Shown here: piece after piece, positions 61,109 through 64,000 of the stretch | Layout: every line of letters begins with the position of its first letter | Position numbering within the stretch: position 1 is the first letter of the stretch | DNA from: Saururus chinensis | Lineage: Eukaryota; Streptophyta; Magnoliopsida; Piperales; Saururaceae | NCBI GenBank assembly: GCA_035235625.1 | Contig: CP141140.1 | Span: forward strand, 64,992,782 to 65,056,781 | Reading direction: 5' to 3' | Length of the DNA: 64,000 nucleotides | Notes under the pieces: model-generated | Told to the model about the DNA's origin: nothing | The model's input: the letters and a program-made list of their open reading frames with translations, nothing else | The model's database searches: none | Translations under genes and position numbers: made by a program

Positions 61109-61125
61109 TTTGCACAAATAGTTTG
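61109..61125 (-). promoter_or_regulatory. Likely 3' box of the U5 snRNA gene
   Basis: On the minus strand CAAACTATTTGTGCAAA follows the RNA at once. It is close to the plant snRNA 3'-end signal CA(N)3-10AGTNNAA, with one mismatch (T for the A of AGT). This signal directs 3'-end formation of RNA polymerase II snRNAs in plants. Confidence 0.5.
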
Positions 61126-61126
61126 T

Positions 61127-61260
61127 AGGGTTTTTTTATCCCAAAGTGGGAAGGAAACCCTCCAAAAATAGGCGTATGCCGCTTAAGAGTGGCGAGCACA
61201 CGGTATTCTTTAGTAAAAGGCGAAAGAATAGTTCGCTCTGTGCTCACCACACGGCTCCGT
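61127..61260 (-). ncRNA. U5: U5 spliceosomal small nuclear RNA
   Basis: The minus strand holds the invariant U5 loop 1, CGCCUUUUACU (61222-61212). It is closed by the stem AUUCUUU/AAAGAAU (61229-61223 with 61211-61205). Below that is an internal loop and then a 12-pair stem, GUGGUGAGCACA with UGUGCUCGCCAC (61250-61239 with 61200-61189), containing one G-U pair. An Sm site AUUUUUGG follows at 61169-61162. The terminal hairpin pairs AGGGUUU with AAACCCU and UCCC with GGGA, ending at 61127. Loop 1 of U5 holds the exon ends during splicing, and the Sm site binds the Sm ring. The 5' end near 61260 is set by the TATA distance and by comparison with human U5 (about 36 bases before the loop); it may be off by a few bases. 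All key parts are present, so the gene looks functional. Confidence 0.9.
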
Positions 61261-61286
61261 GAATTAAACTAAAGCCCCGGCCTCCT

Positions 61287-61294
61287 CTTTTAAA
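61287..61294 (-). promoter_or_regulatory. TATA-like box of the U5 gene
   Basis: TTTAAAAG on the minus strand, about 28-32 bases before the inferred RNA start. Together with the upstream element it forms the plant snRNA promoter. Confidence 0.75.
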
Positions 61295-61327
61295 CGCTTG
61301 CCTAAATCGAGCTCTTCTTTCTGCAAA

Positions 61328-61338
61328 CGATGTGGGAT
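61328..61338 (-). promoter_or_regulatory. Upstream sequence element (USE) of the U5 gene
   Basis: ATCCCACATCG on the minus strand is an exact match to the plant snRNA consensus RTCCCACATCG. The gap to the TATA-like box is 33 bases. In plants the longer spacing selects RNA polymerase II, as expected for U5, while about ten bases less selects polymerase III. Confidence 0.9.
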
Positions 61339-62103
61339 TGAAGCAGCTCCAAACCCGCCAGATCTTCTGCTCATGTGGAGAAGAAGCTGGAAGCCCGGCT
61401 GCTCCTGTCTGCAGTAGCGTTGCTATTCTGTAACGCAATTTGCTATTCTGTTTCACATTGCTGTCCTACAGAATGTTCTGTTTTTTCATTCCTGATTAAG
61501 CAATGACGAGGCATCTCTCTCCATAAAGGCTTCCAAATAGAGTTGGCGTTTAGCATAGCTAATTTTTTCCATTATATTCTCTGGTAGAATAATTCAAACG
61601 AAATGATGAAGATTGTATAAAAAGAACCAAGTGATAGTTCAGGTGCAAAAACAACTGACAGGAAATTCTCTTTTACTAACTACATATATATATTTTCATT
61701 TGTATTATGTAATTACAAGAAGAATTTAAATTAGGCTTCTCAATAATAAGAGAAAAATTAAGAAAAAAATAAACAAATAAGCATACACTACTATAAATAC
61801 ACAAGAAGTCACTAATATTGTGTAGACTTTCGTATCAAATTAACTTGACATCTTGGCTTGGGTAAAAAGTTATCAAAGATTATTTTGTTCAATGCACTTG
61901 TAAATAATTTTAAGTTAGCTAGAATCATGTGTTTAAGATATTGCCAATATAAGATCTATCTATATATAGTAAAAAAATTAACACCCATTTATACAAGTAT
62001 ACAACTTAGGCCTCAGTTCAGAAAAAAAAAAAAAAACCAACAACAACAGAAGAGGAACATCACTAACAACAGAGAAGTCACATAAGCTTTGACAGTGAAA
62101 ATT
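61339..62103. other. Intergenic region between U5 and the PEBP pseudogene
   Basis: I see no gene or clear repeat. The first 120 bases are of mixed composition, the rest AT-rich with an A-run near 62022. Confidence 0.4.
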
Positions 62104-62719
62104 TTAGAAGAAAGCCACAAGCACTGCCTCCCCAAGCACATGCCCTTCAATGGCTTCCAGCAGCTTCTCCTTAGTCACCTACAAAAAAGAAACACACACC
62201 CCAACATATATCCACAATCAGACTTCATCAAACGCCCCATTTCTTAGGACTGTTTCAAAACTATATATTTTTTATTAAAACAAAATGCCTTCTTTCCGAG
62301 ATGGAGATCCTCATCCAAAGCAAAGAGCCAGAACTGGATCCGGTGGCCATGTGAGGGCAGCTTGGGACCACGCCACCCAGGTACCTTCCAGTCATTGTTC
62401 CCCTCCTTGATCCCGGCGTAATCCCCGTTGGCTTCCTCCTCCTTCCCGGAGAACCCTTCGGGGAGGCCCTTGAGGGAGGGTGGGATGTTGGCCACCACCC
62501 AGTGGGTCCAGGGGACGATGGGCACGCTGGGGTCCGGTGCATCAAATGTCCTCCACAATGAGTGCCAGGCTCTTGGACCCATCCGGCAGGCTGTACCACT
62601 CCAGGGGGAGGGGATATGTTCTTCTGGGCCCCCTGTCACTCCCCAGTCATGTACTTCCGGGGAAGCCTCCCCTCCTTGTCTATGGAGGAGGACACCAGCC
62701 TGAATGACTCATCCACCAT
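62104..62719 (-). pseudogene. Broken phosphatidylethanolamine-binding protein (YbhB-type) gene
   Basis: On the minus strand the reading begins at 62719 with MVDESFRLVSSSIDKEGRLP. It continues with DAPDPSVPIVPWTHWVVANI, LKGLPEGFSGKEEE and KVPGWRGPKLPSHGHR, all typical of plant PEBP proteins related to bacterial YbhB. A second exon (62178-62104) after a good TTTGTAG acceptor reads VTKEKLLEAIEGHVLGEAVL and ends VAFF and stop, as in the family. The reading is broken by a TGA at 62638-62636, an extra base in the C-run near 62605 and an extra T near 62545. The expected donor after HLGKK reads GC instead of GT. Intact relatives are small cytosolic proteins of uncertain ligand. The flaws together make this a pseudogene, though sequencing error at the homopolymers is possible for two of them. 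Retained intron structure shows it is not a processed copy. Confidence 0.8.
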
Positions 62720-64000
62720 TGTCGAAGCTCGTTCTTTCTCTCCCTCTGCCTCTTCTTTGGACGTAACAAACGCTGCTTCCTGTCTGCCTTTGTGTGCCTC
62801 CCTCAATAGAACAGAGGCATATATCCAGAAAGAGGGTTGACGTGGGTTTCTGGATTGAGCAGAGGCAAGGCACGTGGTACTAGCGTGGGGAATGGAGAGT
62901 GGCTGCAAAGGAACAGTACGGGTTTAAACGTTCATCCATATTAAAATAAATAATATTATTTTTTATCAATAGATATAGACAATGTCCGCTGCCATTAATT
63001 ATATATTTTATTATTATTTTTATTTTTATTTTTATTTTATATTAAATTATTAACTACGTTATATAATTAATCTTTATAAAATTATTTTAAATAATATATA
63101 TTATATTTTCACATATTTTTAATAATATTATTATTTATTTATTTTAAATTAGACTATCTTATTATTATTATAAATTATTTTTTAATTAATTATTTTTAAT
63201 TTGATAACAAATAATATATGTTAAATTTTTACTTTTATTTCGTTCAGACAAATACAAATAAATAAGTACATAATCCTCGTAAAAATAAATAGTTATAGGC
63301 ATACCTTATCCGCGTCTGCATCCATCAGTTTATACCCCCGAGAAAAGAGATTTTTACGAGTGTATGGGCATTAGCAGTTTGGTATGTTCAATTCTGGATC
63401 TAGCTCGGTATGTTCAATTCTGGATCTAGCTCTGATTCTGACTATTGATTATGTTCGTTTGATAATTATGGAGTTCTAGATTTCGGACTGATTCTGATTA
63501 TTGATCATGTTCATCTGAGATATACTCTCAAATAAATCTTTAAATTGATTTTTAGTAATATAGAGCCAACAATTTTTTTAATTGTGTTTTAGTTAGATAA
63601 AGTATGAGTCTGACACAAAAAGTCACTTTGGGCCTTACATGAACTATCCAATCAAATCTCAAGGAATTGTTGAATAGATTTGTTGAGTTAATATGGCATA
63701 ATAGGTTAGTGGGCATATTATCGATTACACGCATTAATTACCCGAAATTAGTGAACACAAGTTACAAAACATATTCTGCTGCACGCTTCTGGCTGTTGCC
63801 CTGCTGGAGAGTGTCGTAAAGAACCATCTTCAAGCTTTACATTGAAATGCTAATTACTTTATAACAAGTATTTATACCTCCATGATTGACGGGGTAAATA
63901 CATTTTTTATATAAATAATACATAAAAAATAATATCCATATTCTAGTTATTTATATCATAGATTTTAAGTTCCAACTTACAAGATAAGATTTACTTTTAC
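62720..64000. other. Intergenic AT-rich end of the window
   Basis: There is no gene. The region at 62940-63240 is almost pure A and T with ATTATT-like words. It includes a short tandem duplication, listed separately. Confidence 0.45.
63380..63510. repeat. Two nested short tandem duplications
   Basis: A 27-base unit containing GGTATGTTCAATTCTGGATC is repeated exactly at about 63381 and 63408. Right after it, CTGATTCTGACTATTGAT and CTGATTCTGATTATTGAT form a second, looser pair about 60 bases apart. Confidence 0.8.

Noticed and set aside
62428-62908. Open frames opposite the PEBP remnant and its upstream extension
   Set aside because: The plus-strand frames are shadows of the minus-strand pseudogene. 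The part upstream of the MVDESFRL start does not resemble the family.

Overview
The window is nuclear DNA of a flowering plant. It holds spliced genes of plant-specific families (a HOOKLESS1-like acetyltransferase, a ZIP6-type metal transporter, an extracellular leucine-rich-repeat receptor-like protein), a U5 spliceosomal RNA gene with a plant-type snRNA promoter, many plant LTR retrotransposon remains, and Stowaway, hAT-like and Mutator-like miniature transposons. The sequence does not fix the lineage more closely. Most of the window is AT-rich repeat-derived DNA, and genes are sparse (four intact genes and one pseudogene).

Layout. 1-0.75 kb: a thrice-repeated AT-rich unit. 3.5-5.2 kb: a solo LTR with a perfect target duplication. 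6.7-14.2 kb: a Ty3/gypsy chromovirus on the minus strand, with a second solo LTR inserted into its left LTR. 16.9-18.2 kb: HLS1-like gene, plus strand, two exons. 18.9-23.1 kb: miniature DNA transposons and microsatellites. 23.7-29.5 kb: an old, much decayed Ty1/copia copy. 29.5-35.4 kb: LINE scraps and a 635-bp Mutator-like element. 35.4-38.6 kb: receptor-like protein, one exon. 41.0-44.6 kb: a very long solo LTR. 44.6-53.0 kb: a non-coding LTR element (LARD) with three LTRs inside one target duplication. 53-57.3 kb: intergenic DNA with several MITEs. 57.4-58.6 kb: ZIP6-like transporter, plus strand, two exons. 61.1-61.3 kb: U5 snRNA, minus strand. 62.1-62.7 kb: a broken phosphatidylethanolamine-binding-protein gene, minus strand.

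The genes do not form a pathway or an operon. They are independent housekeeping, developmental and surface-receptor genes separated by transposon blocks. The points most worth a second look are the complete U5 snRNA locus, the three-LTR LARD with its expanded hairpin array, the LTR nested in an LTR, the Mutator-like element with a repetitive GC-rich core, and the PEBP-family pseudogene.
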